In this document: piece by piece, positions 1 through 9,800 of the stretch
How the letters are laid out: every line of letters starts with the position of its first letter
Position numbering within the stretch: the first letter of the stretch is position 1
NCBI GenBank assembly: GCA_903858195.1
Contig: CAIOHW010000311.1
Coordinates: 1-19,551 of the forward strand
Source: Oligoflexia bacterium
GTDB lineage: Bacteria > Bdellovibrionota > UBA1018
Length of the DNA: 19,551 nucleotides
Direction of reading: 5' to 3'
Translations under genes and position numbers: made by a program
Notes under the pieces: generated by a model
Database searches by the model: none
What the model was told of the DNA's origin: nothing
What the model saw: only the letters and a program-made list of their open reading frames with translations

Positions 1-249
1 AACAAGGAGCTCGATCGGATGCAGCTCGCCGACGCCGTCCGCAACCTGAACTCCATTCTGCAAAAGATCAATGACGGGCACGGCACACTGGGTGCGCTCA
101 TCAACGATCCGGCCCTCTACGATGATGCCAAAGCCCTCGTGGGCGGAGCCAACCGCTCCCGGATCGTGCGAAACATGGTCCGCCAAACCATCAAAAAGGC
201 TGACACCGCCAAGCCAACCGAGGCCGAGGGCCTCACCGGCCAGCCCTGA
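1..249 (+). CDS. MCE/MlaD-family protein, C-terminal end (5' truncated)
   Basis: The frame is open from the first base and ends at the TGA at 247-249, giving 82 residues of the C-terminus; the start lies outside the window. The sequence reads as a helical segment (AVRNLNSILQKINDG) followed by GTLGALINDPALYDDAKALVGG and a basic end (RNMVRQTIKK). The GTLG-x-LI-DP-x-LYDD pattern after a predicted coiled coil is typical of the C-terminal tail of MCE-domain proteins (MlaD/Mce/Ttg2C type). These are inner-membrane-anchored periplasmic components of ABC systems that move phospholipids between the two membranes. The MCE domain itself is not visible here, so the assignment rests on the tail only. The gene converges on the sigma-54 activator at 335-1522, with 85 bases between the two stops. 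Confidence 0.7.
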   Translation, partial: NKELDRMQLADAVRNLNSILQKINDGHGTLGALINDPALYDDAKALVGGANRSRIVRNMVRQTIKKADTAKPTEAEGLTGQP

Positions 250-271
250 CCCAGGCCGGTCCCAAAAAAAA

Positions 272-305
272 ACCCGCCCTTCGGCTCGGGGCTCGAAGGG
301 CGGGT
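272..305 (-). terminator. Intrinsic terminator of the sigma-54 activator gene
   Basis: A perfect inverted repeat (ACCCGCCCTTCG at 272-283 and its complement at 294-305, 12 bp) encloses a 10-base loop. It is flanked on the left by nine A residues (264-272, the last of them inside the stem). In the minus-strand transcript this is a GC-rich hairpin followed by a U-run, placed 30 bases after the stop of the gene at 335-1522. On the plus strand no U-run follows, so it would be a poor terminator for the MlaD-like gene, although the hairpin could still protect that transcript's 3' end. Confidence 0.85.
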
Positions 306-334
306 CCTAAAGACTTGAGTCTGCGTCTCGTCTA

Positions 335-1522
<1,188 letters not shown>

Positions 1523-1529
1523 CTTTTAA

Positions 1530-1538
1530 CCCTTCCTT
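1530..1538 (-). promoter_or_regulatory. Ribosome binding site deciding the GTG start of the activator
   Basis: The minus strand reads AAGGAAGGG, then TTAAAAG (7 bases), then GTG at 1522-1520. This spacing favours the GTG start. The ATG at 1513-1511 is nine bases downstream and has its own weaker AGGTGG (1524-1519) 5 bases away, so either or both may be used. Confidence 0.6.
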
Positions 1539-1681
1539 GAGTTAATGTTCCCTACCGGGGTTTGCCTTGCCGCTTTCCTGCAGCATCGCGCGCTCTTTTT
1601 GACGGAACGCCCTGGCTCTACCCATTTTTCAACGACGTGGCTCTCACCTCCGTCAACTTCTCCCCGAGAGAAGTCATAAAA

Positions 1682-1710
1682 AGGCTAAGCAAACTTTTCC
1701 GGGCTGTCAA
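1682..1710 (-). promoter_or_regulatory. Candidate sigma-70-type promoter upstream of the activator
   Basis: The minus strand shows a perfect -35 hexamer TTGACA (1710-1705), a 17-base spacer, and TAGCCT (1687-1682) as a weak -10 matching the consensus at only three positions. It lies in an AT-richer pocket of a GC-rich region, about 150 bases before the GTG start, and just after the likely end of the upstream small gene. Spacing and the -35 support it; the -10 does not. Confidence 0.35.
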
Positions 1711-1725
1711 AAATTTTTCCGAACC

Positions 1726-1750
1726 AAAAAAAACCGCCGGTGGCTTCCGG
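1726..1750 (-). terminator. Weak intrinsic terminator after the 75-residue gene
   Basis: In the minus-strand transcript, CCGG (1750-1747) can pair with CCGG (1740-1737) over a 6-base loop. Two to three unpaired or alternative bases follow, then eight U residues (1733-1726). The stem is short, but the U-run is clear and the position, just after the stop at 1763, is right. It may give partial termination, allowing some read-through into the activator. Confidence 0.4.
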
Positions 1751-1762
1751 TGCAAATCCCCC

Positions 1763-1990
1763 TCAAGCCACCTTTTTGACGGGCGCCGGCTTCGCCTCAG
1801 GCTCGGGCGACTTCTCACCGCCACCTTGGATCAGCTTGAGCTGCGGCCTGGGCTTGCCCTGGGCAGAGGCCTCGGCCCCCTTCTTTTCGCGGAGCTTTTC
1901 GATCAGCTCCTGATTGTAGCGAAAAAACCACATCTCCTCCATGGAGTAGCCTCCGGCCTTCCACGTGTCCTTTAGGTCTCGATCTGCCAT
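1763..1990 (-). CDS. Small hypothetical protein (75 aa), basic and Lys/Pro-rich C-terminus
   Basis: I do not recognise this protein. The N-terminal half (residues 1-36) has a conserved-looking core, DTWKAGGYSMEEMWFFRYNQ followed by ELIEKLREKK. It contains aromatic residues and an amphipathic helix, and could be a small folded or helical domain. The C-terminal half is low complexity (GGGEKSPEPEAKPAPVKK) and probably disordered. There is no signal peptide or membrane segment, so it is presumably cytoplasmic. The gene is well supported by a near-perfect Shine-Dalgarno 5 bases before the ATG. It begins 115 bases after the stop of the FMN glutamate synthase homologue on the same strand, so co-transcription is possible. 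A weak terminator follows it. Confidence 0.75.
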   Translation of the reverse strand: MADRDLKDTWKAGGYSMEEMWFFRYNQELIEKLREKKGAEASAQGKPRPQLKLIQGGGEKSPEPEAKPAPVKKVA

Positions 1991-1995
1991 GTGTG

Positions 1996-2003
1996 ACCTC
2001 CTT
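1996..2003 (-). promoter_or_regulatory. Strong Shine-Dalgarno of the 75-residue gene
   Basis: The minus strand reads AAGGAGGT, then CACAC, then ATG at 1990-1988. This is the full consensus anti-16S complement, far stronger than at any other start in the window, and suggests high translation of the small protein. Confidence 0.85.
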
Positions 2004-2105
2004 CAAACCTCAGAAGAGGATCCCACCCGGGGCGAGCCGCGTCAAAATGTGGCCGCCCAGACGCACATGAAGTATGCACAGGCAAAAGACTGCAATCACA
2101 TGGAG

Positions 2106-3560
2106 TTATGGCTGCCTGGAATGGTACCCGTAGACCTGCCGAAGGGTCGTAAAGAGGCCCGGCCCCGCTCCCACCTCGATATCGTCCATGGTGAACTGGG
2201 TGGGATGGGTGTAGCCGGCCGCATGCGTGACGGCCAGGATTTCGTTGCGAAGGGATTGGCAAAACCGGGCGTACCTCAGTGCCTGAACTCCGGGCTCGAT
2301 CGCCTTCTGGAGATAGGCACTCTGGGTGGCAACCCCTGCCGGACAGCGATCGGTGTGGCACTTCTGTGCCTGAATGCACCCGATCGAGAGCATCGCCTCG
2401 CGGGCGATATTGATCATGTCGGCGCCCATCGCAAAGCCGACAATGGCGCGATCCGGAAAACCGAGCTTGCCACTCCCGATCCAAGTGAGCTCACGATGAA
2501 TTCCGGCTTCCATGAATTCGCGGTACACCCGCGCAAAACCAACTTTGTAGGGAAGAGCTACGTGGTCGGCAAAGGTCAGCGGAGCAGCGCCGGTGCCGCC
2601 CTCGCCGCCATCGATCGTGATCCAGTCGGGACCCTGGCCGCGCGAGCGCATGAGTGCTGCAAGCTCACGCCAGAAGTCGAGATGACCGATGGCGGACTTG
2701 ATCCCCACCGGAAGCCCCGTCTCACGGGCGATCCGCTCGATGAAGTCAATCAGAGTGGAGGGATCCTTGAAGGCTGAATGACCGTTGGGACTCAGCACGT
2801 CCTTCCACGGCTCCACACCACGGATCTCGGCGATCTCGGGAGTCACCTTGCGTCCCGGCAGCACACCTCCCTTGCCGGGCTTGGCTCCCTGCGAAAGCTT
2901 CAACTCGATGCCACGGACAGCGGGCGATTTTTCGAGCGTTTTCAGCAGATTTTCCATCGAAAATCGGCCCTCTCGGTCACGCGCTCCGAAGTAGCCGGTG
3001 CCCAGCTGGTAAACGAGATCACCGCCCATCCGATGGTGGGGCGAGATCCCGCCCTCGCCGGTATTGTGGTAGCAGCCCGCCGCCTTGGCGCCGAGGTTCA
3101 ATGCCTGGATTGCCTTGGATGACAGTGAACCAAAGCTCATGGCCGAGATGTTGATGACCGAGGCCGGACGCCAGGCCTTGGCCCTTCCATGCGACTCACC
3201 GAGTACCTTCAGGGAGGGAATCGAATGGGTCTTGTCGTGGATCGAATCCGCGGGAAAGACCGCGTGCTTGATGATCGGATAGCCCATTCCGTAAATCTGG
3301 TCGTCGGTGCCAAAGCCAAAGAGATTGTTCTCGCCACGAGCAGACCGATAGATCCACTCACGCTCTTCGCGGTTGAATGGCTGCTCCTCGCGATTTCCGG
3401 CAACGATGTACTGCCTGAGCTCGGGTCCGATCTCGATGAGCAGGTAGCGCAGGTGTCCGATCACCGGAAAATTCGTGAGGATGTTGTCTCCGCTGAAAAA
3501 GCGATCGCGAATCGCGAGAGCCAGGAGTGCCGCAGCTGCAAGAGAGATCCAAATCATCAT
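2106..3560 (-). CDS. FMN-binding glutamate synthase family protein, membrane-anchored
   Basis: This matches the single-chain homologues of the FMN and central part of the glutamate synthase large subunit. They lack the N-terminal glutaminase domain and the C-terminal beta-helix domain. With the ATG at 3558-3560 it is 484 residues. Visible features are a hydrophobic N-terminal helix (about 2-17) followed by the family's NFPVIGHLRYLL segment, NTGEGGIS (166-172), KLSQGAKPGKGG (221-232) and the flavin-site glycine loop IDGGEGGTGAAP (about 316-327). A cysteine cluster with C-x5-C-x4-C spacing (395, 401, 406; CIQAQKCHTDRCP) matches the [3Fe-4S] motif of glutamate synthase. In this subfamily the actual reaction and electron donor are often undefined; glutamate-forming or related flavin oxidoreductase activity at the inner membrane is the natural inference. 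An upstream in-frame TTG at 3591-3593 would add 11 residues, and an ATG one codon downstream is also possible. None has a good Shine-Dalgarno. Confidence 0.92.
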   Translation of the reverse strand: MMIWISLAAAALLALAIRDRFFSGDNILTNFPVIGHLRYLLIEIGPELRQYIVAGNREEQPFNREEREWIYRSARGENNLFGFGTDDQIYGMGYPIIKHAVFPADSIHDKTHSIPSLKVLGESHGRAKAWRPASVINISAMSFGSLSSKAIQALNLGAKAAGCYHNTGEGGISPHHRMGGDLVYQLGTGYFGARDREGRFSMENLLKTLEKSPAVRGIELKLSQGAKPGKGGVLPGRKVTPEIAEIRGVEPWKDVLSPNGHSAFKDPSTLIDFIERIARETGLPVGIKSAIGHLDFWRELAALMRSRGQGPDWITIDGGEGGTGAAPLTFADHVALPYKVGFARVYREFMEAGIHRELTWIGSGKLGFPDRAIVGFAMGADMINIAREAMLSIGCIQAQKCHTDRCPAGVATQSAYLQKAIEPGVQALRYARFCQSLRNEILAVTHAAGYTHPTQFTMDDIEVGAGPGLFTTLRQVYGYHSRQP

Positions 3561-3603
3561 GCAGCTTTTCGGCAGCCCGGCGAGTCCACTCAAGCAAATG
3601 AGC

Positions 3604-3617
3604 GCCAGAGCTCTGGC
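3604..3617. promoter_or_regulatory. 14-bp perfect palindrome, possible operator
   Basis: GCCAGAGCTCTGGC is a perfect uninterrupted dyad, located 44 bases upstream of the preferred ATG of the FMN glutamate synthase homologue. The position suits an operator for that gene. No regulator can be named from the sequence. Confidence 0.3.
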
Positions 3618-3708
3618 ATGGAACTTCTGCCCACCCGGGCAGTGCCGAAATTTCCCCTTTCCGGCCCTTTCGTCACGGCCCTGCCGCAGTCGTTGTCATC
3701 TCTGACAC

Positions 3709-3722
3709 TGTCCGCCCGGACA
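3709..3722. promoter_or_regulatory. Dyad TGTCCG-CC-CGGACA, possible operator
   Basis: Two perfect 6-base inverted arms are separated by two bases, near the middle of the divergent region and about 100 bases before the first possible ATG of the giant gene. The layout suits a dimeric regulator acting on either gene. Confidence 0.3.
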
Positions 3723-3823
3723 CAACTGCCGGGCCGGGGCAAATCCTGAAAAACTATTAGAAATCGCCCCAATTCGGCCGAAAAGCGAAGGAAAATTGGG
3801 CTTCGGTGTCGGACCAGTAATAG

Positions 3824-6800
3824 ATGCGCGCGGAACGTTTTTGGAAGCAGATCAAAGGCAGCCCCACAGGCTCGCCCCGAATGGGGCGGATGCCTCGCGC
3901 GGGCGCGCGCGGCTTTATACTCCTTTGCTCGCTGCTCACGCTTGCGATCGGCCCCTGCGAGCTCCCCACTCTCAACCGCGAAGGTCTGCGCATCCGCTCG
4001 CGCAACATCACGGTGCTCAAGCCGCCGGTGGGCCTCAGCCTCCCGTCCACGAGTTTTGAGTTCCTGCGCGGCGAAGAGATCAGCGCTCTCATGCCGTCGC
4101 TCCAGCAAGGTGAGCCGGATCTGTACACGATTTCGCCCGATCTCCCTCCGGGCCTGAGCCTTGACCCGGTGACCGGAATCATCTCGGGCACACCCGCGCA
4201 GCTCTTCACCACGGCCGACTACATGCTTGCCGGCAGCAACCTCGCCGGCACCGCGACGTTTCAGTTCTCGCTCGTCGTCAAGGACGTGCCTCCGAGTGAC
4301 CTGGAATATTCGAGCTCTCCTGCGATCTACACCCGACTGACAGCAATCGATCCCAACCTCCCCATCATCTCGGGCGGTACGGTCGTAAGCTTTTCGGTCA
4401 GCCCGCCCCTTCCCTCCGGACTCAGCCTTGACCCGGTGACCGGAGTCATCTCGGGAACTCCCCAGCAGCTCAGCAGCAACCGCGAGTACACGATCGTTGC
4501 CACGAATTCAGGTGGAAGTACGCAGTCAGTGTTGCAGCTCATGGTGGCCGAAATCCCGCCTGCCAACCTGACCTACACGCAGCAGTCACCGACCTATGTC
4601 CGGTCGATGGCAATCACCCCCAACTCTCCCAACCCCATGCAGGGTACCGCGACAGCATGGAGCATCTCGCCGTCGCTCCCGGCAGGACTGGTGATGAACA
4701 CCCAGACAGGCGCCATCTCGGGAACCCCACTGGTGGCGGTGAACCCAAAAAACTATGTGGTCACGGCAACCAATTCGGGCGGATCCACCACCACAACGCT
4801 GCAGCTCGGCGTGAATGACATCACCCCGGGGGTCCCGGCCGGCCTGAGTGCACAGGCGACGAACTCAAGCTCCGTGCAACTGCTTTGGATCGACACCAGT
4901 ACCAACGAGACCGGATTCAGGCTCGAACGCTCTACGGACGGCTCGACTTTCTCAGTGGTCAATTCCGGGATCGCCGCCAACTCAACGAGCTTCAACGACA
5001 CGGGGCTCGTCCCGAACCAGACCGTTTATTACCGCGTGAGTTCAATCAGCTTTGGAGCCTTCTCGGAGCCGTCAAACGTGGCGGTCGTCACTCCGCCGTC
5101 GGCACCCTCGGCGCCGACCAACCTCACAGCAACAGCCGGGAACGCACAGGCAAGCCTCAGCTGGAGCGCTGAGAGCTCGGCACCTCCGATCACCTATTCG
5201 GTTTATCGAGGCCAGGGCAATGCCGCACTGGTGCAGATCGCAACCGGACTGACCCAGACCCTCTTCACCGACCTGCTGGCCCTGAATGGGCAGACTTACC
5301 GCTATGCTGTGCGCGCCACGAACCCCGGTGGCACGAGCCCCTTGAGTTCCGAGGCAACCGCCTTGCCGCAGGCTCCACCCATCATCCAGATCTCCGCACA
5401 GACTGCCTCGGGGGCGTTCACTCTCTTCGAAGGCAGCCCGGTCAACCCGGCGATCTCTCCGACCCTTGCGGGCGGCCCGGTCGCCACCTGCACCGTCAGT
5501 CCCGCACTGCCCGCATCGCTCGTGGTTTCCCCGACCAACTGCCAAATCACCGGTACTCCCGGGTCAACGCAGGCCGCGCAAACCTACACCATGACGGCCA
5601 CGAATGTCGGCGGAAGCTCAAGTGCCACGCTCCAGATCCAGGTCAATTCACCGCTACCCGTGTTTGACTATGTGGGAACGCTGCAGGCGGTGGTCAGAGG
5701 GCTCGAGATGCAGTCCATCTCGCCCACCCAGCGAAGCCATGTCCAGTTGGTCACCGTTTCGCCCGCCCTCCCATCGGGGATCCTCCTGGATCCCGCAACC
5801 GGTGTCCTGTCAGGCACGCCAAGCGCCACGACTCCTGCCCGCACCTACACGATGACCGCCGAAAACCCGACCGGCCAGCAGGTCAAGGCCCTGCTCCACC
5901 TGCAGGTGACTGAGCCTGCGCCGACAGGACTCGTCTATGCATCCAATCCGGCCATCGCCACTCGCGGAAGCATCTTCAGCGACCTGCTGGCGATTGGAAA
6001 TGGGACTCCCACTGGCATCAGCATTCTTCCGGCTCTCCCTGCAGGCCTTAGCCTGAACGCCCAGACAGGGGCCATCACGGGCGCCCCGACTCAGACTCTG
6101 GCTCTCTCGAGTTTTACAGTCACGGCTTCGAACACCTCGGGATCAGGATCCGTGGTGCTCGCTCTGCAGATCAACGATCCGGTTCCCGCAGCAGTCACAG
6201 GCTTGAACGCAACCCCGACCAGCCCCGGAACGCTCCGACTCAACTGGCAGGATCCCTCGTCTTTTGAGCGCGGATTCCGGATCGAGTATTCGAACGACCA
6301 GCTGAACTGGACCGAAGCCGGCACCACTGCAAGCAACGCAACGAACCACACTGTGACGGACCTGCCCCCTGACACCGACCTCTACTTCAGGGTGACCACG
6401 CTTGCGGTGGGCACCTCTTCGACACCTGTTGCGATCGGTCCTGTATTCACGCCTTCCACACCCGGCTCGGTGTCGAACCTCGTTGCTCAGGCCGCGAACG
6501 CCCGGGTCAACCTGTCGTGGAGCGCACCGCCGGTTCGCGCCGGAACAACGGTCACCCATGATGTGGAGCGATCGAGCAACGGCGGAACGACATTCACGCT
6601 CCTGAGCTCAGCCCTTGCTGCCACGAGCTACAGCGATCTCGCGGTGACCAACGGGTTGACCTATGTGTACCGAGTCAAGGCACGCACAGCGACCGGAACC
6701 TCCACCGCTGTTCTTTCCGGAAGTGCTACTCCTCAGGCTCCACCGGCAATCGCTTTCGGGAACTCCACACTGAACTTCGCCCGGAGCGAGGCGATCACGC

Positions 6801-9800
6801 CGCAGACACCGACGAACTCCGGGGGTCCGATCGCATCTTGTAGTTCCGAACCCGGCCTTCCCCCGGGCCTCACGCTCTCGGCAGGCTGCCAGATCTCAGG
6901 TCTACCCACCGTATCTTCCTCGAGCATCCCCTATACGATCTCCGCCAACAACGTTGGCGGCACTTCAAGCACGGTACTGCAGATCCGCATTCTCGATGGC
7001 GCTCCTGCCCTCAGTTATCCGGGCTCTCCCTTCACCTTCACGCGTGGCGTGACCATTTTGGGCGCCACAGTCACTGCCCAGAACGTCACGAACTTCATCG
7101 TCTCGCCCGCCCTGCCAACCGGGATTACACTCAATACCGGCACAGGAGAACTCGTCGGCACACCGACGCAGGTCACGGCCTCGGGCTCGCACACCATCAG
7201 CGGCTCAAATTCGACCGGCCAGTCGGCAATCCGCGTCATCCAGATTTCGGTGCGCGATTCAGCGCCAGCCACTCTGGTCTATGCGCAGATGTCCCCGTCG
7301 TACACGGCAGGATCGCCCATCAGCTCGAACTCGCCAACCCATACCGGTGGCACACCCACCCACTACTCCGTTTCTCCTGGCCTTCCTGCAGGGCTTTCAT
7401 TTTCAGCCGATACTGGCGTGATTTCCGGAACTCCAGGCCAGGCCGTATTGACCACCTCCTACACCGTGACCGGAAGCAATGCGGCAGGAAGCGCGCAGGC
7501 GGTGCTCTCCCTCACGGTATCGGATACCACCCCGGGCACTCCAACCGCCGTATCCGCCAGTGCCATCTCGAGCACCTCGAACCGAGTGACCTGGACCGAT
7601 GCCTCCACGAATGAAAGCGGCTTTGAAATCGAAAGCTCCCGTGACGGTACAAACTTCACATACCTCGCCACCACGGCTGCAGGTTCGGTGAGCTACACAC
7701 ACACGGGACTGGCCTCCGATGAGCGGGTCTATTACCGGCTTCGGGCCGTCGGCCTTGCAGTGGCATCCCCCTACTCGCCCACGGTCAGCGCCATTCCCCC
7801 TTCACCGCCCGGGGCGCCTACCGGCACGACCGCCACCGGAGGCAATGCATCGGTCGCGCTTTCCTGGTCGGCGCTCCCGACAGGGGCCGGGGGTGCGTCC
7901 ATCCAATACATCGTGGAGAGATCCACGAGTTCGGGCTCCGGATTTGCGGCGCTCAGTTCGACTCTCACCACTGCAGGGTACACGGACCTCACAGCCCTGA
8001 ACGGCACCACTTACTTTTACCGGGTGAGTGCACGACATGTCGGCGGAACCGGCCCCTCCGGCGCTGTCGTGAGCGCGACCCCCGCACTCGCTCCGGTCAT
8101 CAGCTTCAATCCCTCTGCTCTGGTGGCAGTGATCGGCCAACCCATCACGGCCCCTGTCCTGGTCAACTCAGGCGGAACCCCGACCACCTGCTCGGTGAGC
8201 CCCGCTTTTCCAGCGGGAATGACCCTGAATGAGGTGAATTGCTCGATCTCAGGCGCCCCCACCCAGTCTGCAGCCCCGACCAGCTACCAGATCCGTGCTT
8301 CAAACACCGGCGGCATGTCGGAGACTGCACTTTCGCTTCGGGTGAATTCTCCCGATCCGACGCTCAGCTACCCCAGTAGCGTGATCATCGGCACACGAAA
8401 CTCTCCGCTCTCCGGGGCCGAGCCCACGAGCTTTTCCGGGGTATCGAGCGCCTCGATCTTGCCCTCCCTGCCGGTCGGACTCTCGTTCAGTCCCATGACC
8501 GGATCGGTGACCGGCACCCCCGCCGGCACGCTGGCGCAAACCACCTTTACCGTTACGGCAAGCAACGCAACCGGACAGTCCCTCGAGCGCACCTTTCAAC
8601 TCCGCATCCGTGACGAATCCGTGCTGTCGCTCTCCTACCAGAGCTCGACGGCAACCTACACGCGAGGCGTCCAGATCTCGAACAACCTTCCCACCACGTC
8701 CGGCGGAGTTCCGACAAACTATGCCTCGACCCCGGCACTCCCCTCGGGCCTGAGCATCAACCCGGCCACAGGCGTGATCAGCGGCACACCGGGAGCCGCG
8801 ACAAGCCAAGACATCTACACCATTACGGCCTCGAACGAGACCGGTGCTGCCACAGCCGAGCTCACGCTTACGGTCAACGAGACTGGCCCCGCCATTCCAA
8901 GCGGACTCTCAGCATTGCCCATCTCGGCTTCAGGCATCGCCCTTTCGTGGACCGACCAAAGCAGCAATGAGTCGGGCTTTGAGATTGAAAGCTCCACGGA
9001 CGGACTCTCATTCCTGCCGCTCATGACTGCATCCGCGCAGGCGACCAGCTATACCCACACCGGCCTGTCCGAGGGCACCACACGCCACTACCGTGTGCGG
9101 GCCGTTGCCCTCGGCGTGCAAAGCGCGTTTTCGAACCTGGCCTCAGCGACCATTCCGCTCATTCCGTCCGCGCCCGGCGGACTCCAGGCCGCTCCCGGAA
9201 ACCAGAACATATCGCTCACTTGGAGTAGCGTGCAGGGCGCCACGAGCTACAGGGTCTACCGGCAGATCGGAAACACCGGCTCGTACAGCCCCCTTGCAGG
9301 GGCTGCGCCCTCTACGAACGCCTTTGTCGATTTCGCTGTGACCAATGGCACAAGCTATTCGTACCGTGTCAGCGCCCTGAATGTCTCAGGAGAGGGATTA
9401 CAAAGCACTGCGATTTCTGCCACGCCTCAGGCGGCACCCCAGTTGACTTACTCGGGCTCTCCCTTCCTTTTTACACGCACCCAGCCCATCACAGCGATTT
9501 CTCCCACATCATCAGGCGGACCCTCCACAAGCTGCAGCGCCTCGCCGGAGCTCCCTGCCGGCGTTCTCCTGTCTTCAAGCTGCATGATCTACGGTACTCC
9601 CACCGTTCATCGGGCGGCTCAGGACTATGCCATCACCGCCCAAAACAGCGGTGGCACGAGCAGCACCACAGTGCGAATCCGCGTGCAGGACATTCCGCCT
9701 GCCATCTCGTTTGCGTCGCCTGCTCTCGTTGCGATGCAAGGCGTCCCAGTCTCGCCTATCAACCCGACCCTGTCCGCTTCCATTGCACAGGTGTCCGTCA

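Larger units (their letters stand above)
3561..3823. other. Divergent intergenic region between synthase and giant surface protein genes
   Basis: This stretch must hold the promoters of two divergent genes. I see a 14-base perfect palindrome, a spaced dyad, and a 7-bp inverted repeat (CCCAATT 3768-3774 with AATTGGG 3794-3800, 19-base loop) inside the probable leader of the giant gene. The only -10-like box is TATTAG (3755-3760) on the plus strand, without a recognisable -35. No RNA gene or conserved small ORF is evident. Confidence 0.5.

Noticed and set aside
1618..1824. A 68-codon minus-strand frame overlapping the end of the 75-residue gene
   Set aside because: It overlaps the better supported gene in another phase, is Arg/Lys/Ser-rich, has no Shine-Dalgarno, and covers a candidate terminator and promoter.
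1965..2777. A 270-codon plus-strand frame opposite the FMN glutamate synthase homologue
   Set aside because: The minus strand carries the conserved cysteine cluster and flavin motifs; the plus-strand translation matches nothing I know.
3612..3630. A sigma-54 (-24/-12) promoter-like sequence, TGGCATGGAACTTCTGC
   Set aside because: The GG and GC elements are 12 bases apart instead of 10, so it does not fit the required spacing.
3930..3965. Lipoprotein signal (lipobox) in the giant protein
   Set aside because: The residue before the Cys is Pro, which does not fit the [AGS]-Cys rule, so lipidation is not supported.
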